A DNA stretch of 50,404 nt, taken from the NCBI GenBank assembly GCA_020855015.1, contig JAHKLP010000047.1, positions 1 through 50,404 of the forward strand, in the 5' to 3' direction. The notes under the pieces are model-generated. The model was not told where the DNA came from. It made no database searches and was given only the letters and a program-made list of their open reading frames with translations. This DNA comes from Methanobacterium sp. (GTDB lineage Archaea > Methanobacteriota > Methanobacteria > Methanobacteriales > Methanobacteriaceae). The position numbers and the translations under genes are program-made. Positions 24,675 to 34,597 of the stretch are shown here, in pieces (the first letter of the stretch is position 1; every line of letters starts with the position of its first letter).

Positions 24675-26456
24675 TTATTCTACAGTAACACATTTGGCCA
24701 GGTTTTTGGGCTTATCTGGATCAATACCCCTTGCCACACTCATATGGTAAGATAGTAACTGTAATGGTACCACGTATATTAGGGGAGATAATAGTTCATT
24801 GATTTTGGGAGAGAATTCTATCATATCATGTGCTTCGAACTTTAAGACGTCATCATCAGATGAGCCTAACGCTATGACCCTGGCTCCTCTGGCTTTAACC
24901 TCTTCCACATTGCTCAGCGACTTATCATGACTTTTACCAGGGGGAACCACAGCCACAACAGGCACTTCATCATCTATCAGGGCTAATGGTCCATGTTTAA
25001 GTTCTCCAGCCGCATACCCCTCACCATGTATGTATGTTATCTCCTTTAGTTTTAGGGCGCCTTCCATGGCTGTGGGATAAGAAAATCCTCTTCCGATGAA
25101 GAAGAAATCATATGCCTCTTTGTATTTATGGGCCATGGTGAGTATTTCATCTTCATTAGACAGTGTTTTTTCCATCCAATCTGGAACCTGTTGTAGTTGA
25201 TCTAAAAGTTCTTTATCATGACCCATGCAGGCTGCCAGAAGATATATGGAGGTTAATTGACTTATATATGTTTTTGTGGCTGCAACACCTATTTCAGGAC
25301 CTGCACGGGTGAATATAACATGGTCTGCTTCCCGGGTAGCGGTACTGCCCAGTACATTGACAATTGCCAGTGTTTCAGCCTTTTTATTAGCAATTCTAAG
25401 GGCTTTGAGAGTATCAGCTGTTTCCCCGGATTGGCTGATGAAGATCACCAGTGATTCGGGATCAAGTGCATCTGCTGCAAATTCAAACTCCGAAGCCAGG
25501 ATCACATCAGTAGGTAAACCCAAAAGACCTTCAAAGAGATATTTTCCCACCATAGAGGCATGATATGATGTTCCGCATGCCACAAAGGTAACTCTCTTGA
25601 ATTCAGGGAATTTACTGACAACTTTCTCAATTTCTGAAACCTCAAAGAGAGTGTTTTTTACTGCATCTGGCTGTTCATGAATCTCCTTTAACATGAAATG
25701 ATCATAACCACCCTTTTGGGCCATTTCAGGAGTCCATTTAATGTTCTCAATCTTTTTGTCCAGTACTTTTCCATTGGCATCCTTCACTGTGATACCATCA
25801 GAGCCAATAATGAAGGTTTCATGATCTGCCAAGTAAATTATTTTACGGGTATGTTGTAATATGGCAGGAGCATCAGAAGCTAGGAAATATTCATCATCTC
25901 CCACTCCCAGAATAAGGGGACTTTCTTTTCTAACTCCTATGATCTTACCCGGTTCATGGGCGGATATAACTGCAAAGGCATATGATCCATGGAGCTTGCT
26001 GATGGCCTGATTCATGGCTTCTTCCAGTTTGAGTCCCTGTTTATGATATTTTTCTATGAGGTGGGCAATGATTTCGGTATCGGTTTGAGAAGTGAAATGG
26101 TGTCCTTCACGCTCTAACTTGTCTCTCAGTTCTTTATAATTTTCTATTATTCCGTTGTGGACCACTGCTATTTTCCCATCACAGTCAGTGTGGGGATGTG
26201 AATTTTCCTGGGTGGGGAGGCCGTGAGTCGCCCAACGAACATGACCTATTCCCATTTCTCCCGAAAGTTCGTCTAAGTGGAGTTGGTTTATAACCTCGTC
26301 AATTTTACCCTTGTCTTTTTTTATCTTGATTCCTGATGATGAATAGGTAGCAATGCCCACCGAGTCATAACCCCTGTATTCTAGGCGTTTTACACAATCC
26401 AGGAGAACTGGTGCTGCTTGATTATCTTTAAGTATACATCCCACAATTCCACACAT
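24675..26456 (-). CDS. glmS: Glutamine--fructose-6-phosphate aminotransferase (isomerizing)
   Basis: A 593-residue GlmS. Translation starting at ATG 26456 gives Met-Cys-Gly-Ile-Val-Gly, so Cys1 of the processed protein is the glutaminase nucleophile; an in-frame GTG three codons upstream would spoil this and is rejected. AGGTGAG precedes the ATG. The glutaminase domain has Arg-Gly-Tyr-Asp-Ser-Val-Gly and Arg-Trp-Ala-Thr-His-Gly, and the isomerase half has two SIS domains with Cys-Gly-Thr-Ser-Tyr-His and Ser-Gln-Ser-Gly-Glu-Thr-Ala-Asp-Thr. It makes glucosamine-6-phosphate for UDP-GlcNAc, needed for pseudomurein and glycoproteins. It diverges from purC. Confidence 0.97.
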   Translation of the reverse strand: MCGIVGCILKDNQAAPVLLDCVKRLEYRGYDSVGIATYSSSGIKIKKDKGKIDEVINQLHLDELSGEMGIGHVRWATHGLPTQENSHPHTDCDGKIAVVHNGIIENYKELRDKLEREGHHFTSQTDTEIIAHLIEKYHKQGLKLEEAMNQAISKLHGSYAFAVISAHEPGKIIGVRKESPLILGVGDDEYFLASDAPAILQHTRKIIYLADHETFIIGSDGITVKDANGKVLDKKIENIKWTPEMAQKGGYDHFMLKEIHEQPDAVKNTLFEVSEIEKVVSKFPEFKRVTFVACGTSYHASMVGKYLFEGLLGLPTDVILASEFEFAADALDPESLVIFISQSGETADTLKALRIANKKAETLAIVNVLGSTATREADHVIFTRAGPEIGVAATKTYISQLTSIYLLAACMGHDKELLDQLQQVPDWMEKTLSNEDEILTMAHKYKEAYDFFFIGRGFSYPTAMEGALKLKEITYIHGEGYAAGELKHGPLALIDDEVPVVAVVPPGKSHDKSLSNVEEVKARGARVIALGSSDDDVLKFEAHDMIEFSPKINELLSPLIYVVPLQLLSYHMSVARGIDPDKPKNLAKCVTVE

Positions 26457-26540
26457 AAATCTCACCTAAGAAGTGTTTTTCAAAGCTGAATAAATGACAA
26501 ATAATGTTAATCTATTATAATCCTAAGCTATAATATTGTC

Positions 26541-26591
<51 letters not shown>

Positions 26592-26615
26592 CAAATAAAG
26601 AAAACGGAGTTTAAC

Positions 26616-27362
26616 ATGAATCTTGAAAAGGGCAATCTCCTATATCGGGGTAAAGCTAAAGATGTGTACCAGACTGACCATCAAGAGCAGGTAATAGTGA
26701 AATTCAGAGATGATATAACTGCTGGGGATGGGGAAAAAAAGGAAGTTATGGGATTGAAAGGTTATTATAACTCTTTGATCTCAGCTAAACTCTTTACAAT
26801 CCTGGAAGATGCAGGGATAAAAACACAGTACATTGATTTACCAGAACCAGGATGTATGCTTTCCCATAAATTAGAAATGATACCTTTAGAAGTGATTACC
26901 AGGAATATTGCCGCAGGAAGTCTCTTGAGGAGGTTTCCATTCCATGAAGGACAGACTTTTGATCCACCCATCATTCAGATGGACTTTAAAAATGATGAAT
27001 ATCATGACCCTATGCTCAATGATGATATAATACTTGCATTAGGTCTTGCAACCAGTGATGATCTGGAGATAATCCGCAGAATCACACTAAAAATCAATGG
27101 TGTTCTTAAAAATTTCCTGGAAAGCAGGGGTCTCCTCTTTCCTGATTTTAAAATTGAATACGGTCGAGACTGTAATGGTAATATTGTACTCGGTGATGAG
27201 ATCAGCCCGGATACTTGCCGCTTCTGGGATAGAGAAACTAGAGACATCCTGGATAAAGACTTGTTCCGTAAAGGGGAATCAGGAGTCATTGAAGCTTACC
27301 AGAAGGTGGCTAACATAATATTAGATGATGAAGATAAAAAGAAATGGAGTTTAGATTTTTAA
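26616..27362 (+). CDS. purC: Phosphoribosylaminoimidazole-succinocarboxamide synthase
   Basis: A 248-residue SAICAR synthetase, the usual length. Visible family features are Tyr-Arg-Gly-Lys-Ala-Lys-Asp-Val-Tyr near the N-terminus, the phosphate-binding Lys-Phe-Arg-Asp-Asp, Val-Ile-Thr-Arg-Asn-Ile-Ala-Ala-Gly-Ser, and Asp-Glu-Ile-Ser-Pro-Asp-Thr-Cys-Arg-Phe-Trp in the C-terminal half. It joins CAIR and aspartate with ATP in purine synthesis. It is followed after 69 bases by purS and purQ, so the three probably form one operon, transcribed away from glmS. Confidence 0.97.
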   Translation: MNLEKGNLLYRGKAKDVYQTDHQEQVIVKFRDDITAGDGEKKEVMGLKGYYNSLISAKLFTILEDAGIKTQYIDLPEPGCMLSHKLEMIPLEVITRNIAAGSLLRRFPFHEGQTFDPPIIQMDFKNDEYHDPMLNDDIILALGLATSDDLEIIRRITLKINGVLKNFLESRGLLFPDFKIEYGRDCNGNIVLGDEISPDTCRFWDRETRDILDKDLFRKGESGVIEAYQKVANIILDDEDKKKWSLDF

Positions 27363-27431
27363 CTGGTAGATGTCTTCCCAATCTTAAACATTATAGTTTA
27401 TAAAAAATCAATTGTAATCACTGGTGATGGA

Positions 27432-27686
27432 ATGAAGTATCATGCAAAAGTAGAAATAAGCCTAAAAAAAGGAATGCTGAACCCAGAGGCTTCCACTATC
27501 CAGAGAGCACTGGCTCTTCTGGACTACCAGGTGGAGGACACCTCCACAATGGAGACAATCAAGTTCTCTTTAGAAGCAGAAAATCCGGACGTGGCTCAAA
27601 AGCAAGTAGTTGAGATGTGCGAAAGACTGCTCTGTAACCCAGTAATCCACGACTATCAGATCCAGATCAATCCTGCAGGTGACTAA
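27432..27686 (+). CDS. purS: FGAM synthase subunit PurS
   Basis: An 84-residue PurS, the small structural subunit that links PurL and PurQ in the FGAM synthase complex. The sequence opens with Val-Glu-Ile-Ser-Leu-Lys-Lys-Gly-Met-Leu-Asn-Pro-Glu and has the typical Ala-Leu-Ala-Leu-Leu-Asp-Tyr and Cys-Glu-Arg-Leu-Leu-Cys-Asn-Pro. GGTGAT lies three bases before the ATG. It is 1 base from purQ. PurL is not in this window. Confidence 0.95.
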   Translation: MKYHAKVEISLKKGMLNPEASTIQRALALLDYQVEDTSTMETIKFSLEAENPDVAQKQVVEMCERLLCNPVIHDYQIQINPAGD

Positions 27687-27687
27687 C

Positions 27688-28338
27688 ATGAAAGTGGGGA
27701 TCATACGATTTCCTGGATCTAACTGTGACCGGGATGTGTTTCACGCCCTTCAGCTGGCTGGTGGTCATCCTGATTATGTTTGGTGGAACCAAAAAGATCT
27801 ATCCAATTTCGATGGACTCGTTATCCCTGGTGGATTCTCTTATGGAGACTACCTTAGAGCAGGAGCAATAGCAGCCATCACCCCCGTAATTGAAGGCATT
27901 AAAGAAGTTGTTAATGATGGAAAACCAGTTTTAGGTATTTGTAATGGCGCCCAAATACTGGCAGAAGTGGGATTGGTCCCAGGAGTATTCACCCTCAATC
28001 AAAAAGCCCAATTCATTTGTGAATGGGTAGAATTAGAGGTTAAGACCAATAGAACACCATTCACTAGTCTATATCAAAAAAATGAAATCATCAAAATGCC
28101 CATTGCCCATGCTGAAGGCCGGTATTATACAGAATATATTGACACTCTCCATGATCAGGACCAGATAGTGCTGGGATTCCAGGGAGATAACCCAAATGGT
28201 TCTATGGAAGCTATTACTGGAGTTTGTGATGAGGATGGCCTGGTTTGCGCCGTAATGCCTCATCCTGAGAGAGCTTCAGAACCAATTTTAGGATCGGATG
28301 ATGGGTTGAAGTTTTTTAAAGGCATGATTAATTATTAA
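27688..28338 (+). CDS. purQ: FGAM synthase glutaminase subunit PurQ
   Basis: A 216-residue class-I glutamine amidotransferase. The nucleophile is in Gly-Ile-Cys-Asn-Gly-Ala-Gln, and the His/Glu pair is in Met-Pro-His-Pro-Glu-Arg. The N-terminus Gly-Ile-Ile-Arg-Phe-Pro-Gly-Ser-Asn-Cys-Asp is typical of PurQ. I use ATG 27688, with AGGTGA five bases upstream, not the GTG nine bases earlier that overlaps purS. It supplies ammonia to PurL. Confidence 0.96.
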   Translation: MKVGIIRFPGSNCDRDVFHALQLAGGHPDYVWWNQKDLSNFDGLVIPGGFSYGDYLRAGAIAAITPVIEGIKEVVNDGKPVLGICNGAQILAEVGLVPGVFTLNQKAQFICEWVELEVKTNRTPFTSLYQKNEIIKMPIAHAEGRYYTEYIDTLHDQDQIVLGFQGDNPNGSMEAITGVCDEDGLVCAVMPHPERASEPILGSDDGLKFFKGMINY

Positions 28339-28428
28339 CACGCTAAAAACTATTAGATAACTAGATCATATAATTAAAATTAAAAAGAAATATAGAAATA
28401 CCCATAATCAAATTTACGTGGTGGATTA

Positions 28429-29154
28429 ATGGTAGTATATTTAGTAGGAGCTGGTCCTGGAGATCCGGATCTGGTTACCCTTAAGGCTGTTAAAGCCCTG
28501 AAGAAAGCTGATGTGGTGGTCTACGATCGTTTGGCTAATGAGGAAATCTTAGAATATGCCAATGGGGCTGAAATGATCTACGTGGGCAAAAGTGCAGGAA
28601 AACACTCCAAAAAACAGGAAGAAATAAACGAAATACTCATTAAACAGGCCAAAAAACAGGAAGTAGTAGTTCGGCTAAAGGGTGGAGATCCCTTCGTTTT
28701 TGGAAGAGGTGGTGAAGAGTTACTGGCTCTACTGAAGGAAGGAATTCATGTAGAGCTTGTGCCAGGCGTAACATCAGCTATTGGCGTTCCAACCACAGTA
28801 GGATTACCTGTAACCCACAGAGGAGTTGCAACATCTTTCACTATTGTTACTGGACACGAAGATCCCACTAAAAAAGAAAAACAGGTTAAATGGAATTATA
28901 ACGCAGATACAATCGTTATTCTAATGGGTGTAGGCCACTTGAAAGAGAATACTCGGGAAATAATGAAGTATAAGGATCCTGAAACTCCTGTTTGTGTTAT
29001 AGAAAATGGAACTAGACCTGATGAAAGGATTGTGCTGGGCACCCTGGATAATATCTCTGAAAAAAAAATCAACCCCCCTGCCCTGGTGATTGTTGGGCCA
29101 GTAGTAGACGTTTTTAAGGATATTAAGGAAAATATGCCAGAGGATCAGGTATGA
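28429..29154 (+). CDS. cobA: Uroporphyrinogen-III C-methyltransferase (SUMT)
   Basis: A 241-residue SAM-dependent methylase of the tetrapyrrole type. The N-terminal Val-Gly-Ala-Gly-Pro-Gly-Asp-Pro-Asp-Leu-Val-Thr binds the substrate and SAM. Other marks are Val-Val-Tyr-Asp-Arg-Leu, the second signature Arg-Leu-Lys-Gly-Gly-Asp-Pro-Phe-Val-Phe-Gly-Arg-Gly-Gly-Glu, and Pro-Val-Thr-His-Arg-Gly. It methylates uroporphyrinogen III at C2 and C7 to precorrin-2, the branch point to cobalamin, sirohaem and F430. Its stop overlaps the hemD start as ATGA, so both are translated together. The ATG follows GGTGGA. Confidence 0.95.
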   Translation: MVVYLVGAGPGDPDLVTLKAVKALKKADVVVYDRLANEEILEYANGAEMIYVGKSAGKHSKKQEEINEILIKQAKKQEVVVRLKGGDPFVFGRGGEELLALLKEGIHVELVPGVTSAIGVPTTVGLPVTHRGVATSFTIVTGHEDPTKKEKQVKWNYNADTIVILMGVGHLKENTREIMKYKDPETPVCVIENGTRPDERIVLGTLDNISEKKINPPALVIVGPVVDVFKDIKENMPEDQV

Positions 29155-29942
29155 GCCAATTAAAGGGATTTAACAACAAAATAATTGCCATAACCAGACC
29201 CCTGGAAAGGGCAGAGGCAGCTGCTAAGATAGTAGAAGCCAATGGTGGAGTTCCTTTAGTTGTTCCGACACTGGAACTGGAGGCCTACCCCAGTGAATCC
29301 TTGATGGATCTATGTTATAAAGCCAAAAATTTGGATTGGCTAATATTCACATCCCCAGCATCACTTGAATCCCTGTTTCAATACTGTGAAGATTTTAAAG
29401 AAAAACTTAATCCTAAATGTAAGGTTGCGGTGATAGGGCCCAGGACTGGAAGGGTTTTGAATGAATATGGTCTTAAAACAGACTTGGTTCCGGAAGATTA
29501 TACTGCAGAAGGACTTCTAGAAGAGTTTAAAGAGATGAATCTGCAAGGCATAAAAATAGGAGTTCCTCGCACATTTAAAGCAAGAGATGTGCTTCCGGAG
29601 GGTTTGAAAAAAATGGGGGCCACTGTTTTTCTGGCAGAAGCTTACAAATCAACCAAACCTAAGGATACCAGTAAAGTTGAACTACTTGTGGACGATCTAA
29701 TTAAAGGGAATATAGATGCAATAACCTTTACTAGCCCCCTTACTGTTACTAACCTCTTTGAAATTGCTGGAGATAAAAGAAACCAACTAATAGAATCTTT
29801 GAAAGAGGGAGATATCATAGTGGCAGCTATTGGGCCCATAACTCAAAAACCTCTGGATGATTTAAAAATAACATCCATCACACCTGCAAAATACACAGTA
29901 AAAGACATGCTCCAAGAGTTAATGGAAGAAATGGGCCAGTGA
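29151..29942 (+). CDS. hemD: Uroporphyrinogen-III synthase
   Basis: A 263-residue protein of the HemD fold, two similar alpha/beta domains. Marks are Ile-Thr-Arg-Pro near the start, Asp-Trp-Leu-Ile-Phe-Thr-Ser-Pro-Ala-Ser and, in the second domain, Ala-Ile-Thr-Phe-Thr-Ser-Pro-Leu-Thr-Val and Ala-Ala-Ile-Gly-Pro-Ile-Thr. HemD cyclises hydroxymethylbilane with inversion of ring D, producing the substrate of the adjacent CobA. Translation is coupled to cobA. Sequence conservation in HemD is low, but position and motifs agree. Confidence 0.93.
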   Translation: MSQLKGFNNKIIAITRPLERAEAAAKIVEANGGVPLVVPTLELEAYPSESLMDLCYKAKNLDWLIFTSPASLESLFQYCEDFKEKLNPKCKVAVIGPRTGRVLNEYGLKTDLVPEDYTAEGLLEEFKEMNLQGIKIGVPRTFKARDVLPEGLKKMGATVFLAEAYKSTKPKDTSKVELLVDDLIKGNIDAITFTSPLTVTNLFEIAGDKRNQLIESLKEGDIIVAAIGPITQKPLDDLKITSITPAKYTVKDMLQELMEEMGQ

Positions 29943-30049
29943 ATGCCAGAAAATGAATTCTGACCTAAAAATTGTGATTATTTAAATGCTTAAATCCATG
30001 TAAGAAAAGATTTAAACTAACTTGAATTCATATTGTGAGGAATAAAGCA

Positions 30050-30334
30050 ATGAAAGATGAAAAAAGATCAATCATCTGGCCGGATTACATTGATTCTAAG
30101 AAGACCAGATCAGAGGGAAGGAAAATTTCCAAAAAACACGCAGTAAGCTCACCTAAAATACGTGAAATAACCCAGGCAGCGAAAAAACTGGGATTGAATC
30201 CTTCTGTGGAGAAATACAAATCTTATCCCCCTTCCTGGTGGGAAGGATCCGGGAGGGTCATCGTGGATAAAAAGATGAGAAAACTGGAAGTTCTACTTAA
30301 AATAAGCAATTTAATCAATGGATCACGACCATAG
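30050..30334 (+). CDS. srp19: Signal recognition particle 19 kDa protein
   Basis: A 94-residue SRP19. Marks are Ile-Ile-Trp-Pro-Asp-Tyr-Ile-Asp-Ser-Lys-Lys-Thr-Arg-Ser-Glu-Gly-Arg near the N-terminus and Tyr-Pro-x-x-Trp-Trp-Glu-Gly-Ser-Gly-Arg-Val in the C-terminal half. It binds the SRP RNA helices 6 and 8 and helps SRP54 attach. GAGGA lies eight bases before ATG 30050; the GTG at 30035 in the same frame is less likely. No 7S RNA gene is visible in this window. Confidence 0.95.
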   Translation: MKDEKRSIIWPDYIDSKKTRSEGRKISKKHAVSSPKIREITQAAKKLGLNPSVEKYKSYPPSWWEGSGRVIVDKKMRKLEVLLKISNLINGSRP

Positions 30335-30459
30335 ATAGATGGTGAGGATAAAATTCCGTCTAAATTCATTGTGGGGGGACCATTAAATTTAGAAAGAAAA
30401 TAAGAATAGTGGTTAATCATTAAATTATTTCAAGTTAATAAATTTTAAAAAGGGATGTT

Positions 30460-31854
30460 ATGGCTGTTATTCCGACAGATATGCATAATACATTGATGAA
30501 AGCCCATGAAATGGTAAAAAAGTCTGAGGATATTAAGATATATAGTCATATAGACTGTGATGGGATATCAGCTGGAGCAATACTATCATTAACCCTTGAT
30601 CGTCTGGAAATCGACCATGAAGTGGAATTCATAACTCTGGATATGATCCCAGAATTAAAAAGGGAGAATGAGGTCACAATATTTTCTGATTTAGGCTCAG
30701 GACAAGATCTTGATCATTTCAGAACTTCAAAGTCCAAGGTTATTATCCTGGACCATCATCCTCCATTAAGGGATATTTCTTCACATGATGGTGGTTTTCT
30801 GGAGATTAACCCTAATTATTATGGTATTGATGGTTCTTTCCAGGTTTCAGGCGGAGGCATGTGTTATCTACTGGCCAGAACATATGGATTTCATGATTTA
30901 AGTTGGATTGGTGTCTTAAGTGCTGTTGGAGATATGCAGAACAATTTATACGGTAAATTAGTGGGTATTAATGAATTAATAGTTGAAGATGGTGTTAATA
31001 AAGGGATGGTGGCATCAGTAAATGACCTTGCATTATACGGAAGGCAGACCCGACCCCTTTTTGTGGCTCTTTCCTACTTTGGAGATGTTAAACTCCCCAT
31101 TACCAATAATCGTAATGAAGCCATTCAACTCCTAAAAAAACTGGACATATACACTAAAAACCAAGACAAACAACGCACACTTTACGATCTTAGTATGGAC
31201 GAGAAAAAGAAGCTTTTCACTGAACTGGTGAGGATGATGAGTCTTGAAGTACCCTCTCGCTATGTTAAATACATTCCTCGTCTGGTTTCAGGAGATGCAT
31301 ATGAGTTTCTGGAAGAAGAGAAATACTCGCCACTGCGAGATGCCAGTGAATTTTCTACGGCCATAAACGCCTGCAGTAGACATAAAAATACCGGAATAGC
31401 TCTTAAAGTTCTTAAAGGCGATAGGGGGCTTGCTCTGGATGACATGGATAATTTAGGGCGCGAGCATCGTCGTTATCTGGCTCAGAAGATGCAATGGATC
31501 CAGGAAGAAGATCTTATTTCTACCATGGATAATTTGCAGTACTTCAATGGGAATGGAATAAAAAGCGAAGTTATTGGTACCATAGCCGGGATGATTTTAA
31601 GTTATGGGGACTGGAGAAAACCCATGATTGGTTTCGCCCGCAATGATGAAAATGATGGTTTAAAAGTATCATTACGTTGCTCCAGGCTTTTGGCATTTGA
31701 TGGAATTCATTTTGGCCATTTGATAAATAAGGTTGCAGCCAAGGTGGGAGGAAGTGGTGGTGGTCACTCTGTGGCCTGTGGTGCTTACATTCCTGGAGGT
31801 AAACAGGAAGAATTCCTGATAATATTCAATGAATCATTAAATGGGATTATCTGA
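30460..31854 (+). CDS. DHH-family phosphoesterase (archaeal RecJ-like)
   Basis: A 464-residue protein with the DHH phosphoesterase plan: motif I Ser29-His-Ile-Asp-Cys-Asp-Gly, motif II Phe-Ser-Asp-Leu-Gly-Ser-Gly, the DHH triad in Ile-Leu-Asp-His-His-Pro-Pro (about 98-100), and a DHHA1-type C-terminal domain with Gly-Gly-Ser-Gly-Gly-Gly-His-Ser. These are bimetal nucleases like RecJ; archaeal RecJ homologues (GAN) bind the GINS replication complex. The assignment to RecJ/GAN is from architecture. The ATG has AGGGATG upstream. The following gene starts 75 bases later. Confidence 0.86.
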   Translation: MAVIPTDMHNTLMKAHEMVKKSEDIKIYSHIDCDGISAGAILSLTLDRLEIDHEVEFITLDMIPELKRENEVTIFSDLGSGQDLDHFRTSKSKVIILDHHPPLRDISSHDGGFLEINPNYYGIDGSFQVSGGGMCYLLARTYGFHDLSWIGVLSAVGDMQNNLYGKLVGINELIVEDGVNKGMVASVNDLALYGRQTRPLFVALSYFGDVKLPITNNRNEAIQLLKKLDIYTKNQDKQRTLYDLSMDEKKKLFTELVRMMSLEVPSRYVKYIPRLVSGDAYEFLEEEKYSPLRDASEFSTAINACSRHKNTGIALKVLKGDRGLALDDMDNLGREHRRYLAQKMQWIQEEDLISTMDNLQYFNGNGIKSEVIGTIAGMILSYGDWRKPMIGFARNDENDGLKVSLRCSRLLAFDGIHFGHLINKVAAKVGGSGGGHSVACGAYIPGGKQEEFLIIFNESLNGII

Positions 31855-31929
31855 AACAATTGAAATGGAAATATATAATATTTTCAACATCAAACTTTAG
31901 TACATCTTAAGTTAAAAAAAGGTGGAGTT

Positions 31930-32733
31930 ATGAAAGTTTTTAAGAAAAAGGGGGAGTTAACCAAATTTCAAATCCTGGCCGAAATTGCCAAAGACCAACC
32001 TCACCTCCGTCAGAAGGACATAGCTGATAAATTAGGAATCACTGTTCAGGCAGTTTCGGAGAATTTGAAAACTCTGGTTGATGAAGGATGGGTTGAAACT
32101 GGCACTGGACAGTCCCGCTACAAAATTACTAAACGTGGAATAGAAAAAGTAAAAAAAGGAGCTGTTGATCTCCGTAAATATGCTGACCAGGTACTTGACA
32201 CCATGAACACTTACAAATCTGTTTGGCCAGCCATCGCACTGGAAGATCTGGATGTGGGGGAAACTGTTTGGCTTAAGATGGAAGATGGAACATTATTTGC
32301 GGGTAAAAAAGAAACTTCTGCCCATGCTGAAGTACTTCACCAGGCTAAAAAAGGCGAAGACGTGGCACTTACTAGCCTGAATGGATTAATCGAACTTGAA
32401 CCAGGATTTGTAGTAATTATTAAGCTCCCAACTATCAATCAGGGCGGATCAAAGGCCTGTGACTTGGAACATGTCCGTGAAATTCTGGAAAAATATCCTG
32501 ATCATTTCGACAGAGTAGGAATTATGGGAACAGTATCCAGAGCTCTGGCTGATAAACTGGGAGTAAAGCCAGATTTCGAATTTGCCACCCCTCAAGCAAC
32601 GATCGCGGCATCCAAAAGAGGATTAAATGTACTCATATTTGCTGTGGGTAAAATGTCAAGAACTCTAACCAAGAAGATGGATGAGGAAGGAATAAGTTAT
32701 GTCATTGAGGATGTGATTGACACCAAAAGGTGA
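31930..32733 (+). CDS. Winged-helix transcriptional regulator with large C-terminal domain
   Basis: A 267-residue protein. Residues about 8-75 are a MarR/ArsR-like winged helix (Arg-Gln-Lys-Asp-Ile-Ala-Asp-Lys-Leu-Gly-Ile-Thr-Val-Gln-Ala-Val-Ser-Glu-Asn-Leu, followed by a wing Arg-Tyr-Lys-Ile-Thr). The remaining 190 residues form a domain I cannot name, with Gly-Thr-Leu-Phe-Ala-Gly and a C-terminal Val-Ser-Arg-Ala-Leu-Ala-Asp-Lys-Leu. The fold is seen in methanogen regulators annotated by DUF number (DUF7839, from memory). GGTGGAG lies at the ATG. Targets are unknown. Confidence 0.8.
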   Translation: MKVFKKKGELTKFQILAEIAKDQPHLRQKDIADKLGITVQAVSENLKTLVDEGWVETGTGQSRYKITKRGIEKVKKGAVDLRKYADQVLDTMNTYKSVWPAIALEDLDVGETVWLKMEDGTLFAGKKETSAHAEVLHQAKKGEDVALTSLNGLIELEPGFVVIIKLPTINQGGSKACDLEHVREILEKYPDHFDRVGIMGTVSRALADKLGVKPDFEFATPQATIAASKRGLNVLIFAVGKMSRTLTKKMDEEGISYVIEDVIDTKR

Positions 32734-32833
32734 GGACTCATAATCCTCCTTAAAAACTTTGAAAAAACCTTTAATCAGAATAATTCAAAAAATACTGTAA
32801 AATTAATATCTTTTTTTATTCAAATTATTCTAC

Positions 32834-33759
<926 letters not shown>

Positions 33760-33862
33760 GTCTTCAGATAAATAAATAATCAAGGTATTTCATGCAGATA
33801 AAGTAAATTAAAGTAGTGAGTATTACTAAAAATAAGAAAAACATTTATTAGGAGAGCCCTGT

Positions 33863-34528
33863 ATGGGAAAAAGAATAGATCTGCATACCCACAGCATATT
33901 TAGTGATGGAGAACTCCTACCATCAGAAATAGCACGCCGAGCATCTGTCTTAGGTCATCGGGCAGTGGCTATAACTGATCACGTGGATGCCAGCAATGTG
34001 GATTGTGTGGGTAGAGTTATTAACGCGGTTTTAGACATAAGAGATAACTGGGACATTGAAATTATTCCAGGAGCAGAAATTACTCATGTACCTGCCGAGA
34101 TAATCCCTAAACTTGCTCGGAAGGCCAAAGAATTAGGAGCGGAGATTATTGTGGTTCATGGTGAAACCCTGGTGGAACCAGTGATTGAGGGTACCAATTG
34201 GAGTGCAGTTAACTGCCCTGATGTGGATGTTTTAGCCCATCCTGGACTTATAACCCATGAAGAAGCGCGAGTTGCCAAAGAAAATAACATATTTCTGGAG
34301 ATAAGTGCAAGGAAAGGTCACAGCCTGGGTAATGGGCATGTGGTAAAGACCGCCCTGGAGGTAGGGGCAGATCTGGTGGTTGATACAGACACCCATGCAC
34401 CTGAAGACTTAATAACTTATCAGATGGCAGAAAAAATAGCATTAGGTGCAGGTCTACCTGTAAAAGAGCTTAAAACAGTATTAAAAGATAATCCCACCCA
34501 TATACTCAAGGAAAAAGGCATATTCTAA
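33863..34528 (+). CDS. PHP-domain phosphoesterase (histidinol-phosphatase-like)
   Basis: A 221-residue PHP domain. The metal-binding motifs are His8-Thr-His10-Ser-Ile-Phe-Ser-Asp-Gly-Glu, Ala-Ile-Thr-Asp-His-Val-Asp (about 36-42), Pro-Gly-Ala-Glu-Ile-Thr, Ile-Val-Val-His-Gly-Glu, and a late Asp-Thr-Asp-Thr-His-Ala. Such proteins hydrolyse phosphate esters, including histidinol phosphate; a nucleic-acid role is also known. The true substrate here cannot be told. Upstream AGGAG sits about nine bases before the ATG. Confidence 0.87.
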   Translation: MGKRIDLHTHSIFSDGELLPSEIARRASVLGHRAVAITDHVDASNVDCVGRVINAVLDIRDNWDIEIIPGAEITHVPAEIIPKLARKAKELGAEIIVVHGETLVEPVIEGTNWSAVNCPDVDVLAHPGLITHEEARVAKENNIFLEISARKGHSLGNGHVVKTALEVGADLVVDTDTHAPEDLITYQMAEKIALGAGLPVKELKTVLKDNPTHILKEKGIF

Positions 34529-34597
34529 ATGATATCATGCCTTTCATTTATTTTTAGAATTAAGATAAAGCTATAGGGAAATTTGTTAGTGGTGGAT